Shown: in pieces, positions 33,461-46,925 of the stretch
How positions within the stretch are numbered: position 1 is the first letter of the stretch
Layout: every line of letters begins with the position of its first letter
Source of the DNA: Hanleya hanleyi
Lineage: Eukaryota > Mollusca > Polyplacophora > Lepidopleurida > Hanleyidae
Assembly: GCA_036873755.1 (NCBI GenBank)
Contig: JAVTVY010033854.1
Coordinates: 62,001 to 126,000 of the forward strand
Length of the DNA: 64,000 bases
Direction of reading: 5' to 3'
The notes under the pieces: generated by a model
Seen by the model: the letters and a program-made list of their open reading frames with translations, nothing else
Databases searched by the model: none
What the model was told of the DNA's origin: nothing
Program-made: the position numbers and the translations under genes

Positions 33461-36400
33461 ATGTCATAGAGTCAATATCTTCCACTCTATATGATCCATA
33501 TCCCTACATCATAGCTACAGGTGACAGTCCAATGTTCGATCCTATCATAGAGTCAATATCTTCCACTCTATATGATCCATATCCCTACATCATAGCTACA
33601 GGTGACAGTCCAATGTTCGATCCTATCATAGAGTGAATATCTTCCACTCTATATGATCCATATCCCTACATCATAGCTACAGGTGACAGTGACAGTCCAA
33701 TGTTCGATCCTATCATAGAGTCAATATCTTCCACTCTATATGATCCATATCCCTACATCATAACTACAGGTGACAGTCCAATGTTCGATCCCATCATAGA
33801 GTCAATATCTTCCACTCTATATGATCCATATCCCTACATCATAGCTACAGGTGACAGTCACTCTATATGCTCCATATCCCTACATCATAGCTACAGGTGA
33901 CAGTCACTCTATATGATCCATACCCCTACATCATAGCTACAGGTGACAGTCCAATGTTCGATCCTATCATAGAGTCAATATCTTCCACTCTATATGATCC
34001 ATACCCCTACATCATAGCTACAGGTGACAGTCACTCTATATGATCCATACCCCTACATCATAGCTACAGGTGACAGTCCAATGTTCGATCCTATCATAGA
34101 GTCAATATCTTCCATTCTATATGATCCATACCCCTACATCATAGCTACAGGTGACAGTCACTCTATATGATCCATATCCCTACATCATAGCTACAGGTGA
34201 CAGTCCAATGTTCGATCCTATCATAGAGTCAATATCTTCCACTCTATATGATCCATATCCCTACATCATAACTACAGGTGACAGTCCAATGTTCGATCCT
34301 ATCATAGAGTCAATATCTTCCACTCTATATGATCCATATCCCTACATCATAGCTACAGGTGACAGTCCAATGTTCGATCCTATCATAGAGTCAATATCTT
34401 CCACTCTATATGATCCATACCCCTACATCATAGCTACAGGTGACAGTCCAATGTTCGATCCTATCATAGAGTCAATATCTTCCACTCTATATGATCCATA
34501 CCCCTACATCATAGCTACAGGTGACAGTCCAATGTTCGATCCTATCATAGAGTCAATATCTTCCACTCTATATGATCCATACCCCTACATCATAGCTACA
34601 GGTGACAGTCCAATGTTCGATCCTATCATAGAGTCAATATCTTCCACTCTATATGATCCATACCCCTACATCATAGCTACAGGTGACAGTCCAATGTTCG
34701 ATCCTATCATAGAGTCAATATCTTCCACTCTATATGATCCATACCCTACATCATAGCTACAGGTGACAGTCACTCTATATGATCCATATCCCTACATCAT
34801 AACTACAGGTGACAGTCCAATGTTCGATCCTATCATAGAGTCAATATCTTCCACTCTATATGATCCATACCCCTACATCATAGCTGCAGGTGACAGTCCA
34901 ATGTTCGATCCTATCATAGAGTCAATATCTTCCACTCTATATGATCCATACCCCTACATCATAGCTATAGGTGACAGTCCAATGTTCGATCCTATCATAG
35001 AGTCAATATCTTCCACTCTATATGATCCATATCCCTACATCATAACTACAGGTGACAGTCCAATGTTCGATCCTATCATAGAGTCAATATCTTCCACTCT
35101 GTATGATCCATATCCCTACATCATAGCTACAGGTGACAGTCCAATGTTCGATCTATCGCCAGTCCAAATATCTTCCACTCTATATGATCCATATCCCTAC
35201 ATCATAGCTACAGGTGACAGTCCAATGTTCGAATCTATCATAGAGTCAATATCTTCCACTCTATATGATCCATACCCCTACATCATAGCTACAGGTGACA
35301 GTCCAATGTTCGATCCTATCATAGAGTCAATATCTTCCACTCTATATGATCCATACCCCTACATCATAGCTACAGGTGACAGTCCAATGTTCGATCCTAT
35401 CATAGAGTCAATATCTTCCACTCTATATGATCCATATCCCTACATCATAGCTACAGGTGACAGTCCAATGTTCGATCCTATCATAGAGTCAATATCTTCC
35501 ACTCTATATGATCCATATCCCTACATCATAGCTACAGGTGACAGTCCAATGTTCGATCCTATCATAGAGTCAATATCTTCCACTCTATATGATCCATACC
35601 CCTACATCATAGCTACAGGTGACAGTCCAATGTTCGATCCTATCATAGAGTCAATATCTTCCACTCTATATGATCCATATCCCTACATCATAACTACAGG
35701 TGACAGTCCAATGTTCGATCCTATCATAGAGTCAATATCTTCCACTCTATATGATCCATACCCCTACATCATAGCTACAGGTGACAGTCACTCTATATGA
35801 TCCATATCCCTACATCATAGCTACAGGTGAGTCCAATGTTCGATCCTATCATAGAGTCAATATCTTCCACTCTATATGATCCATATCCCTACATCATAAC
35901 TACAGGTGACAGTCCAATGTTCGATCCTATCATAGAGTCAATATCTTCCACTCTATATGATCCATATCCCTACATCATAACTACAGGTGACAGTCCAATG
36001 TTCGATCCTATCATAGAGTCAATATCTTCCACTCTATATGATCCATACCCCTACATCATAGCTACAGGTGACATTGCAATGTTCGATCCTATCATAGAGT
36101 CAATATCTTCCACTCTATATGATCCATACCCCTACATCATAGCTACAGGTGACAGTCCAATGTTCGATCCTATCATAGAGTCAATATCTTCCACTCTATA
36201 TGATCCATACCCCTACATCATAACTACAGGTGACAGTCCAATGTTCGATCCTATCATAGAGTCAATATCTTCCACTCTATATGATCCATACCCCTACATC
36301 ATAGCTACAGGTGACAGTCCAATGTTCGATCCTATCATAGAGTCAATATCTTCCACTCTATATGATCCATACCCTACATCATAGCTACAGGTGACAGTCC

Positions 36401-39400
36401 AATGTTCGATCCTATCATAGAGTCAATATCTTCCACTCTATATGATCCATATCCCTACATCATAACTACAGGTGACAGTCCAATGTTCGATCCTATCATA
36501 GAGTCAATATCTTCCACTCTATATGATCCATACCCCTACATCATAGCTACAGGTGACAGTCCAATGTTGGATCCTATCATAGAGACAATATCTTCCACTC
36601 TATATGATCCATATCCCTACATCATAGCTACAGGTGACAGTCCAATGTTCGATCCTATCATAGAATCAATATCTTCCACTCTATATGATCCATATCCCTA
36701 CATCATAGCTACAGGTGACAGTCCAATGTTCGATCCTATCATAGAGTCAATATCTTCCACTCTATATGATCCATACCCCTACATCATAAAGTTGGTGCAG
36801 ACAGTCACTCTATATGATCCATATCCCTACATCATAACTACAGGTGACAGTCCAATGTTCGATCCTATCATAGAGTCAATATCTTCCACTCTATATGATC
36901 CATACCCCTACATCATAGCTACAGGTGACAGTCACTCTATATGATCCATATCCCTACATCATAGCTACAGGTGACAGTCCAATGTTCGATCCTATCATAG
37001 AGTCAATATCTTCCACTCTATATGATCCATATCCCTACATCATAACTACAGGTGACAGTCCAATGTTCGATCCTATCATAGAGTCAATATCTTCCACTCT
37101 ATATGATCCATATCCCTACATCATAGCTACAGGTGACAGTCACTCTATATGCTCCATATCCCTACATCATAGCTACAGGTGACAGTCACTCTATATGATC
37201 CATACCCCTACATCATAGCTACAGGTGACAGTCCAATGTTCGATCCTATCATAGAGTCAATATCTTCCACTCTATATGATCCATATCCCTACATCATAGC
37301 TACAGGTGACAGTCCAATGTTCGATCCTATCATAGAGTCAATATCTTTCACTCTATATGATCCATATCCCTACATCATAGCTACAGGTGACAGTCCAATG
37401 TTCGATCCTATCATAGAGTCAATATCTTCCACTCTATATGATCCATACCCCTACATCATAGCTACAGGTGACAGTCACTCTATATGATCCATACCCCTAC
37501 ATCATAGCTACAGGTGACAGTCCAATGTTCGATCCTATCATAGTCAATATCTTCCATTCTATATGATCCATACCCCTACATCATAGCTACAGGTGACAGT
37601 CACTCTATATGATCCATATCCCTACATCATAGCTACAGGTGACAGTCCAATGTTCGATCCTATCATAGAGTCAATATCTTCCACTCTATATAATCCATAT
37701 CCCTACATCATAACTACAGGTGACAGTCCAATGTTCGATCCTATCATAGAGTCAATATCTTCCACTCTATATGATCCATATCCCTACATCATAGCTACAG
37801 GTGACAGTCACTCTATATGATCCATATCGCTACATCATAGCTACAGGTGACAGTCACTCTATATGATCCATACCCCTACATCATAGCTACAGGTGACAGT
37901 CCAATGTTCGATCCTATCATAGAGTCAATATCTTCCACTCTATATGATCCATATCCCTACATCATAACTACAGGTGACAGTCCAATGTTCGATCCTATCA
38001 TAGGGTCAATATCTTCCACTCTATGTGATCCATATCCCTACATCATAGCTACAGGTGACAGTCACTCTATATGATCCATATCCCTACATCATAGCTACAG
38101 GTGACAGTCACTCTATATGATCCATACCCCTACATCATAGCTACAGGTGACAGTCCAATGTTCAATCCTATCATAGAGTCAATATCTTCCACTCTATATG
38201 ATCCATATCCCTACATCATAGCTACAGGTGACAGTCCAATGTTCGATCCTATCATAGAGTCAATATCTTCCACTCTATATGATCCATATCCCTACATCAT
38301 AGCTACAGGTGACAGTCCAATGTTCGATCCTATCATAGAGTCAATATCTTCCACTCTATATGATCCATACCCCTACATCATAGCTACAGGTGACAGTCAC
38401 TCTATATGATCCATATCCCTACATCATAGCTACAGGTGAGTCCAATGTTCGATCCTATCATAGAGTCAATATCTTCCACTCTATATGATCCATATCCCTA
38501 CATCATAACTACAGGTGACAGTCCAATGTTCGATCCTATCATAGAGTCAATATCTTCCACTCTATATGATCCATATCCCTACATCATAACTACAGGTGAC
38601 AGTCCAATGTTCGATCCTATCATAGAGTCAATATCTTCCACTCTATATGATCCATATCCCTACATCAGGCCAGTCCAATGTCTGATCCTATCATAGAGTC
38701 AATATCTTCCACTCTATATGATCCATATCCCTACATCATAGCTACAGGTGACAGTCACTCTATATGATCCATATCCCTACATCATAGCTACAGGTGACAG
38801 TCCAGTGTTCGATCCTATCATAGAGTCAATATCTTCCACTCTATATGATCCATATCCCCACATCATAGCTACAGGTGACAGTCACTCTATATGATCCATA
38901 TCCCTACATCATAGCTACAGGTGACAGTCCAATGTTCGATCCTATCATAGAGTGAATATCTTCCACTATATATGATCCATATCCCTACATCATAGCTACA
39001 GGTGACAGTCCAATGTTCGATCCTATCATAGAGTCAATATCTTCCACTCTATATGATCCATATCCCTACATCATAGCTACAGGTGACAGTCACTCTATAT
39101 GATCCATATCCCTACATCATAGCTACAGGTGACAGTCACTCTATATGACCCATATCCCTACATCATAGCTACAGGTGACAGTCAATGTTCAATCCTATCA
39201 TAGGAGCCAATATCTTCCACTCTATATGATCCATATCCTACATCATAGCTACAGGTGACAGTCAATGTTCGATCTATCATAGAGTCAATATCTTCCACTC
39301 TATATGATCCATACCCCTACATCATAGCTACAGGTGACAGTCACTCTATATGATCCATACCCCTACATCATAGCTACAGGTGACAGTCCAATGTTCGATC

Positions 39401-42400
39401 CTATCATAGAGTCAATATCTTCCACTCTATATGATCTATACCCCTACATCATAGCTACAGGTGACAGTCACTCTATATGATCCATATCCCTACATCATAG
39501 CTACAGGTGACAGTCCAATGTTCGATCCTATCATAGAGTCAATATCTTCCACTCTATATAATCCATATCCCTACATCATAACTACAGGTGACAGTCCAAT
39601 GTTCGATCCTATCATAGAGTCAATATCTTCCACTCTATATGATCCATATCCCTACATCATAGCTACAGGTGACAGTCACTCTATATGATCCATATCGCTA
39701 CATCATAGCTACAGGTGACAGTCACTCTATATGATCCATACCCCTACATCATAGCTACAGGTGACAGTCCAATGTTCGATCCTATCATAGAGTCAATATC
39801 TTCCACTCTATATGATCCATATCCCTACATCATAACTACAGGTGACAGTCCAATGTTCGATCCTATCATAGGGTCAATATCTTCCACTCTATATGATCCA
39901 TATCCCTACATCATAGCTACAGGTGACAGTCACTCTATATGATCCATATCCCTACATCATAGCTACAGGTGACAGTCACTCTATATGATCCATACCCCTA
40001 CATCATAGCTACAGGTGACAGTCCAATGTTCGATCCTATCATAGAGTCAATATCTTCCACTCTATATGATCCATATCCCTACATCATAGCTACAGGTGAC
40101 AGTCCAATGTTCGATCCTATCATAGAGTCAATATCTTCCACTCTATATGATCCATATCCCTACATCATAGCTACAGGTGACAGTCCAATGTTCGATCCTA
40201 TCATAGAGTCAATATCTTCCACTCTATATGATCCATACCCCTACATCATAGCTACAGGTGACAGTCACTCTATATGATCCATACCCCTACATCATAGCTA
40301 CAGGTGACAGTCCAATGTTCGATCCTATCATAGAGTCAATATCTTCCACTCTATATGATCCATACCCCTACATCATAACTACAGGTGACAGTCCAATGTT
40401 CGATCCTATCATAGAGTCAATATCTTCCACTCTATATGATCCATATCCCTACATCATAGCTACAGGTGACAGTCCAATGTTCGATCCTATCATAGAGTCA
40501 ATATCTTCCACTCTATATGATCCATACCCCTACATCATAGCTACAGGTGACAGTCCAATGTTCGATCCTATCATAGAGTCAATATCTTCCACTCTATATG
40601 ATCCATACCCCTACATCATAGCTACAGGTGACAGTCCAATGTTCGATCCTATCATAGAGTCAATATCTTCCACTCTATATGATCCATACCCCTACATCAT
40701 AGCTACAGGTGACAGTCCAATGTTGGATCCTATCATAGAGACAATATCTTCCACTCTATATGATCCATATCCCTACATCATAGCTACAGGTGACAGTCCA
40801 ATGTTCGATCCTATCATAGAGTCAATATCTTCCACTCTATATGATCCATATCCCTACATCATAGCTACAGGTGACAGTCCAATGTTCGATCCTATCATAG
40901 AGTCAATATCTTCCACTCTATATGATCCATACCCTACATCATAGCTACAGGTGACAGTCACTCTATATGATCCATACCCTACATCATAGCTACAGGTGAC
41001 AGTCCAATGTTCGATCCTATCATAGAGTCAATATCTTCCACTCTATATGATCCATACCCCTACATCATAGCTACAGGTGACAGTCACTCTATATGATCCA
41101 TATCCCTACATCATAGCTACAGGTGACAGTCCAATGTTCGATCCTATCATAGAGTCAATATCTTCCACTCTATATGATCCATATCCCTACATCATAACTA
41201 CAGGTGACAGTCCAATGTTCGATCCTATCATAGGGTCAATATCTTCCACTCTATATGATCCATATCCCTACATCATAGCTACAGGTGACAGTCACTCTAT
41301 ATGATCCATATCCCTACATCATAGCTACAGGTGACAGTCACTCTATATGATCCATACCCCTACATCATAGCTACAGGTGACAGTCCAATGTTCAATCCTA
41401 TCATAGAGTCAATATCTTCCACTCTATATGATCCATATCCCTACATCATAGCTACAGGTGACAGTCCAATGTTCGATCCTATCATAGAGTCAATATCTTC
41501 ACTCTATATGATCCATATCCCTACATCATAGCTACAGGTGACAGTCCAATGTTCGATCCTATCATAGAGTCAATATCTTCCACTCTATATGATCCATACC
41601 CCTACATCATAGCTACAGGTGACAGTCACTCTATATGATCCATACCCCTACATCATAGCTACAGGTGACAGTCCAATGTTCGATCCTATCATAGAGTCAA
41701 TATCTTCCACTCTATATGATCTATACCCCTACATCATAGCTACAGGTGACAGTCACTCTATATGATCCATATCCCTACATCATAGCTACAGGTGACAGTC
41801 CAATGTTCGATCCTATCATAGAGTCAATATCTTCCACTCTATATAATCCATATCCCTACATCATAACTACAGGTGACAGTCCAATGTTCGATCCTATCAT
41901 AGAGTCAATATCTTCCACTCTATATGATCCATATCCCTACATCATAGCTACAGGTGACAGTCACTCTATATGCTCCATATCGCTACATCATAGCTACAGG
42001 TGACAGTCACTCTATATGATCCATACCCCTACATCATAGCTACAGGTGACAGTCCAATGTTCGATCCTATCATAGAGTCAATATCTTCCACTCTATATGA
42101 TCCATATCCCTACATCATAACTACAGGTGACAGTCCAATGTTCGATCCTATCATAGGGTCAATATCTTCCACTCTATATGATCCATATCCCTACATCATA
42201 GCTACAGGTGACAGTCACTCTATATGATCCATATCCCTACATCATAGCTACAGGTGACAGTCACTCTATATGATCCATACCCCTACATCATAGCTACAGG
42301 TGACAGTCCAATGTTCAATCCTATCATAGAGTCAATATCTTCCACTCTATATGATCCATATCCCTACATCATAGCTACAGGTGACAGTCCAATGTTCGAT

Positions 42401-43077
42401 CCTATCATAGAGTCAATATCTTCCACTCTATATGATCCATATCCCTACATCATAGCTACAGGTGACCGTCCAATGTTCGATCCTATCATAGAGTCAATAT
42501 CTTCCACTCTATATGATCCATACCCCTACATCATAGCTACAGGTGACAGTCACTCTATATGATCCATACCCCTACATCATAGCTACAGGTGACAGTCCAA
42601 TGTTCGATCCTATCAAGAATCAATATCTTCCACTCTATATGATCCATACCCCTACATCATAGCTACAGGTGACAGTCACTCTATATGATCCATATCCCTA
42701 CATCATAGCTACAGGTGACAGTCCAATGTTCGATCCTATCATAGAGTCAATATCTTCCACTCTATATAATCCATATCCCTACATCATAACTACAGGTGAC
42801 AGTCCAATGTTCGATCCTATCATAGAGTCAATATCTTCCACTCTATATGATCCATATCCCTACATCATAGCTACAGGTGACAGTCACTCTATATGATCCA
42901 TATCGCTACATCATAGCTACAGGTGACAGTCACTCTATATGATCCATACCCCTACATCATAGCTACAGGTGACAGTCCAATGTTCGATCCTATCATAGAG
43001 TCAATATCTTCCACTCTATATGATCCATACCTCTACATCATAGCTACAGGTGACAGTCCAATGTTCGATCCTATCAT
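33461..43077 (+). repeat. 9.6-kb satellite of 81-bp and 46-bp units with HORs
   Basis: Two monomers alternate. The long 81-bp form contains GACAGTCCAATGTTCGATCC, AGAGTCAATATCTTCCACTC and CATCATAGCTACAGGT. The 46-bp form lacks the 35 bp between GACAGTC and ACTCTAT. By eye I count roughly 95 long and 40 short units. A block S-L-S-L-L-S-S-L-L-S-S-L-L-L (8 long + 6 short = 924 bp) recurs from about 37471, 39335, 41630 and 42548 with shared private variants (TATAATCC, CATAGGGTC, TTCAATCC). Because 81 is divisible by three, runs of long units keep one frame open for up to 345 codons, and each 46-bp unit breaks it. ATCATAGAGT/ACTCTATATGAT can form a hairpin. Confidence 0.95.
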
Positions 43078-44261
43078 CTACATATACATTGCATCTTCAA
43101 ACAAGAGAAAATAGTCCGGTAGCCAAATCGCAAAAAGGGGGCTAAATAAGGTTTTCGTAGCACCCCCCGCGTAGATTTAGTTTGACCAGTGTTTATGAAC
43201 GAGCATTATCTGCTGGTCAGTTCTAGACCTGATGTAGTCATCTACGGTGGTGCCTAAGGTCACAGCATGCATTTCTTCACCACTGTCTGAACAAGACAAA
43301 ATTAACTCTAAGATGGGGGTAGGGGTATTTATGAACGTATATCTTTTTTATTCTTGCACTAAACTTTCTGTAACTTCGCATACCTGACCTCTGAATAATG
43401 TTCTATTAGATAACGTAATCCAGGTTACGCCTTTTACGTTTATTACGTCAAGATGACGTCATAACATGGAGGGTACATTTTTCCTCGATTTTTTTTAGAA
43501 ATGAGACTAAATTTTTTGTTTCGCAGTTGCAGAAACTCTTTTTGCATTCTGCCTGATTTGTATTTGTGAAAGATAATCCTCTCGTCGTTAATCCTAGACC
43601 TGGTGTAACCATCTAATATGCACTTCATGGATGCAACATAACCATGTTTAACGGCACCAGAGCATGAGAAATATGAAGCCGAAATAGGGGTAGGGGTGAT
43701 TATGTTCTAATATTTTATTTCTCCCCGATCCTAACGCAATGAAATTTAACACATATTTAGTCTGTGTACGGATCATTCAGGTAAAGCAATCCGATTCCGA
43801 TTATCTTCAATGTTGGTGTCACTATGTCGTTATTATCACAATGGAAGTATTTTTTTTCTGGACCTTTTGTTGTAATTTTCCAACGCTGTATTGTTACCCT
43901 GTTAGCTTTTGCGTGATGTGTGCATTCAAGAACACGAATGCATGACTTACTTGGAACGGGGTGTTGACGTCTACGGTAGTGAGTAAGGTAGCATGATGCC
44001 TTCTCCCAATGCTCTCGAAGTAACACAAAAACAAACAAGGAATGGGGGTAGGGGTGATTATGCTTCGATATCTTCTTCACACTTGGGTCTAGAGAGCTCA
44101 AGCTTTTAACACTTTGTGGTTGGATACTAGTTGAGCAAAACGAGAAATCAAACTTCCAATACTTCTGCAATGAAGTTTCTGTAATGTCTGTTTTGAACTC
44201 TCGTGTATATTCTTTATAGCATAGTCAGTGTTACAGGGCTATATATCGTCGCTCTGTAATA

Positions 44262-44370
44262 TTTGTATCTAATACCACCCAAGTCAGTGTTAGGGGCCGC
44301 GTGGTCATGTCATTCAATATATCCACATGAACAGTCACAATAAAAGCGGGGTTGAGATAAAAATCATCAC
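44262..44370 (-). repeat. Dispersed module E
   Basis: GTATCTAATACCACC ... GTGGTCATGTCATTCAA ... ACAATAAAAGCGGGG; the same module as 12236-12360. Confidence 0.75.
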
Positions 44371-44574
44371 AGGGGTCACTTTTGGTTCTTGTGATGTTTT
44401 TTAGAACTATGCAGTCAGTATATTTGTCGGTGGGGTAATATGACTTCTTGTCAGTACGCCGGCTTCGTTTCTCAACGCCCGTTTAATGTTACGTTTAATT
44501 ATGGTATTTGTTTAATATGTTTCCCACATGTTAAACTCTGCTCGACTTAGGTTAAGGATTATCAACTAGCTGCT

Positions 44575-44705
44575 AGTGGTCAACTCTTATCAAAGAACGG
44601 CTTTACATGAAGTTGCCGCTTGCGTGTATTAATCTAGCGTGTGGTCAATTATTAACCAAGAACAGGTCTATATAAAGTTGCCGCTTGCATTTGTTAACTC
44701 CATCA
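44575..44705 (+). repeat. 65-bp tandem duplication
   Basis: Two copies of GTGGTCAA...AAGAAC..., each ending in AAGTTGCCGCTTGC, start near 44576 and 44641. Confidence 0.7.
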
Positions 44706-45424
44706 GTGCCATGTCGAAATTATGGACATACAGAAAGAAGATGGATTCAACTTTTCTAATCTCACCAATGTTTCCATATCTAATTAGAGAAAACCAGTTA
44801 ACTTGCTAGATGAAATGAATGAATGCTACATGAAATGAAAGGAATGGATTCAGGCCAGAAAGTATTGAGAAAAGACGAAAGGCAGATCCCATCAAACTAT
44901 TTTCAAATATGATGCATGAAGTGAGACAAAATGCATTGAAGCAACAGACACCCGTGCCCACCCAACGTGTATAATCCAAAGATCTAATTCGTATAACATC
45001 CACATCAAAGAAAAATGTGGATGGTCGAAATTGAAAATGTGTACCTCAGTTCATATAAATTAATTCGATAAATATATCTCATTCGAAAATGGATACTTGT
45101 CAGTTTCTTTGGTTTCATTCTTGAAGCTAGATATACATTATGGGAACGTTCTATTACACTGTGATGCTTAATTGATATTGACAAACAAAAACAAACATTC
45201 CAATGCCTTCCTTTTGTATAAAAAAGGGAATTGAAAAAAATACGAAAAGATCCAATATATATGAATTTGTCAATACAATAGTTATATCACTCGCAAGTGT
45301 CAGATCCGATATCAAGATTCAATAATCAGCCGCAGTCCATAACGAAATTCCGGTTCAATAATCGCAAGACCTATTTCCTATGACAGTTAGCCTCAATTCC
45401 AATGTGTATAAAATAAATACACGA

Positions 45425-45590
45425 AAAACAGTTTTCGATGATGTTAGCAAGACACAATGATGTTCTATACATAAACTCCGATATCACTGATCATTATTCT
45501 TTATCCAAATGAATTTCAAGTCGTGTCCAGAGTATTAGTCACGCTCTGAATGCGTTCTTCATTTGAACACTATGTGAAAACACATGATAT
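45425..45590 (+). repeat. Dispersed repeat D (diverged)
   Basis: AAAACAGTTTTCGATGATG ... ACTGATCATTATTC ... GTCACGCTCTGAATGCG; the central and tail part of the D family. A 5' piece lies near 44968-45000. Confidence 0.6.
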
Positions 45591-45734
45591 CCAAACAACC
45601 CCCAATCTTAAAAAATTAATATCCTATCAATTCTCTACAATCGTACATGTCGCTATATAGAATATTAAGTAGTACAATTGAATTTGGTATTCTGAGCGCC
45701 CTTACCATGAATATTTAATAGCATTATGACATCA

Positions 45735-46120
45735 TGGTCGCATCTGGACTAGTCAACTTGCAGTCGGGGAGGGGAGATAGGGTCACAGTGTCCGTTCACC
45801 CTAACGATTACACCAAAGACCAGTCTATATATCTACCACGTATTATGGTGCCACAATGTCGGGATCGCGGAAACATGAAAAGAAACCCCGCCAGCGCGGT
45901 GTCTAAGTCGACTGAGCCAACCAAAATTTCTCTGTCATTAATGTTCCAATCAAAGCACTATGAAGTGTTCTCAGGATTGGTTGTCACTCGAGTTACTGCA
46001 AGCCTGTTAGATCCTTCAAGCGACATATCCAAACGGGGGAGCAGAGAGGATTTAATTTGAATCAGATTGAACAGCCTCAGACGTTATAGCCAAAAACAAA
46101 AAAATTAGCTAAAATCTAGT
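45735..46120. other. Unassigned open stretch
   Basis: The 108-codon plus frame at 45734-46060 has higher GC than its surroundings but no recognised motif, and I do not call it a gene. Confidence 0.3.
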
Positions 46121-46228
46121 TGCATTGTAAGGCTGTGTTATCTTGCCGTCAGGTATTTGCGCATCCCTCTTCTGTTCATTTTTGCAAATATCAGGCCAGT
46201 CTCGGCAAAATGAGATGTATGGTTGTGA

Positions 46229-46925
46229 TTAATTGGAGCGATATACAAGAAGTGACACAAAGTGACATCTGGCGGCTAAAAAACAACCATATGACTCAAC
46301 CACGAGCTTTTCTCGACATCTCACATTCAGACCTCAGACCCGAGAATACGGTGGACTTAGCCTTGGTAACTCAGCCGCTCTGTTATTGCAGCTGTTCATG
46401 TGAAGAATATGAAGTATCCACACGGCCCCTAGCAACGGCTAAGCGAATTTAGATACACTAGCTCGGGCGCTGTGATGACAGATCAGCTCAAACAAATAAC
46501 TCGTCTGTTGTTAATGGATGAGCATCGAGGACGCCTGATGGCGTAAATGTCTCAGCATGTGGTAAACATGGTGAATGCAAGAATACCCTGAAAACTAACC
46601 TGTAATGCCTGACGTCGTACGGCTTAAATTACCCACCAAAATAATAAACCTACACATATTTGTCGAATGACATGTACAGGGAGCGGGCCTCGGAGACTAA
46701 CAGTCCAGCAGCAGATGCCTACAATATACAGGTAATACATTGGAGCGATTTGCAGAAAGGTGGGGAAAATTGACGACGTCTGGCAACTAAAAGGCCACCA
46801 TATGACTCGGCTTCCCTCGGCACCTCACATTCAGACCCAAGAATGAGGTGGATTCTCGGCCGCGCTTTTATTGCAGCTGTTCATGTGGAGACTACGAAGT
46901 ATCCTCACGGCCCCTATACCATCTT
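46229..46925 (+). repeat. ~200-bp direct duplication (46229-46452, 46741-46925)
   Basis: Both copies contain TTGGAGCGAT, CCATATGACTC, CTCACATTCAGACC and end in an E-like tail (ATTGCAGCTGTTCATGTG ... CACGGCCCCTA). The second copy carries several deletions. Confidence 0.7.

Noticed and set aside
33700..43114. Many open frames of 60-345 codons with a 27-residue repeat
   Set aside because: They are the 81-bp satellite read in one frame; breaks coincide with the 46-bp units, and there is no promoter, intron pattern or independent coding signal.
43739..44170. 137-codon minus frame as a transposase of the 4.9-kb element
   Set aside because: It lies in the inverted-repeat arm modules and shows no catalytic motif.
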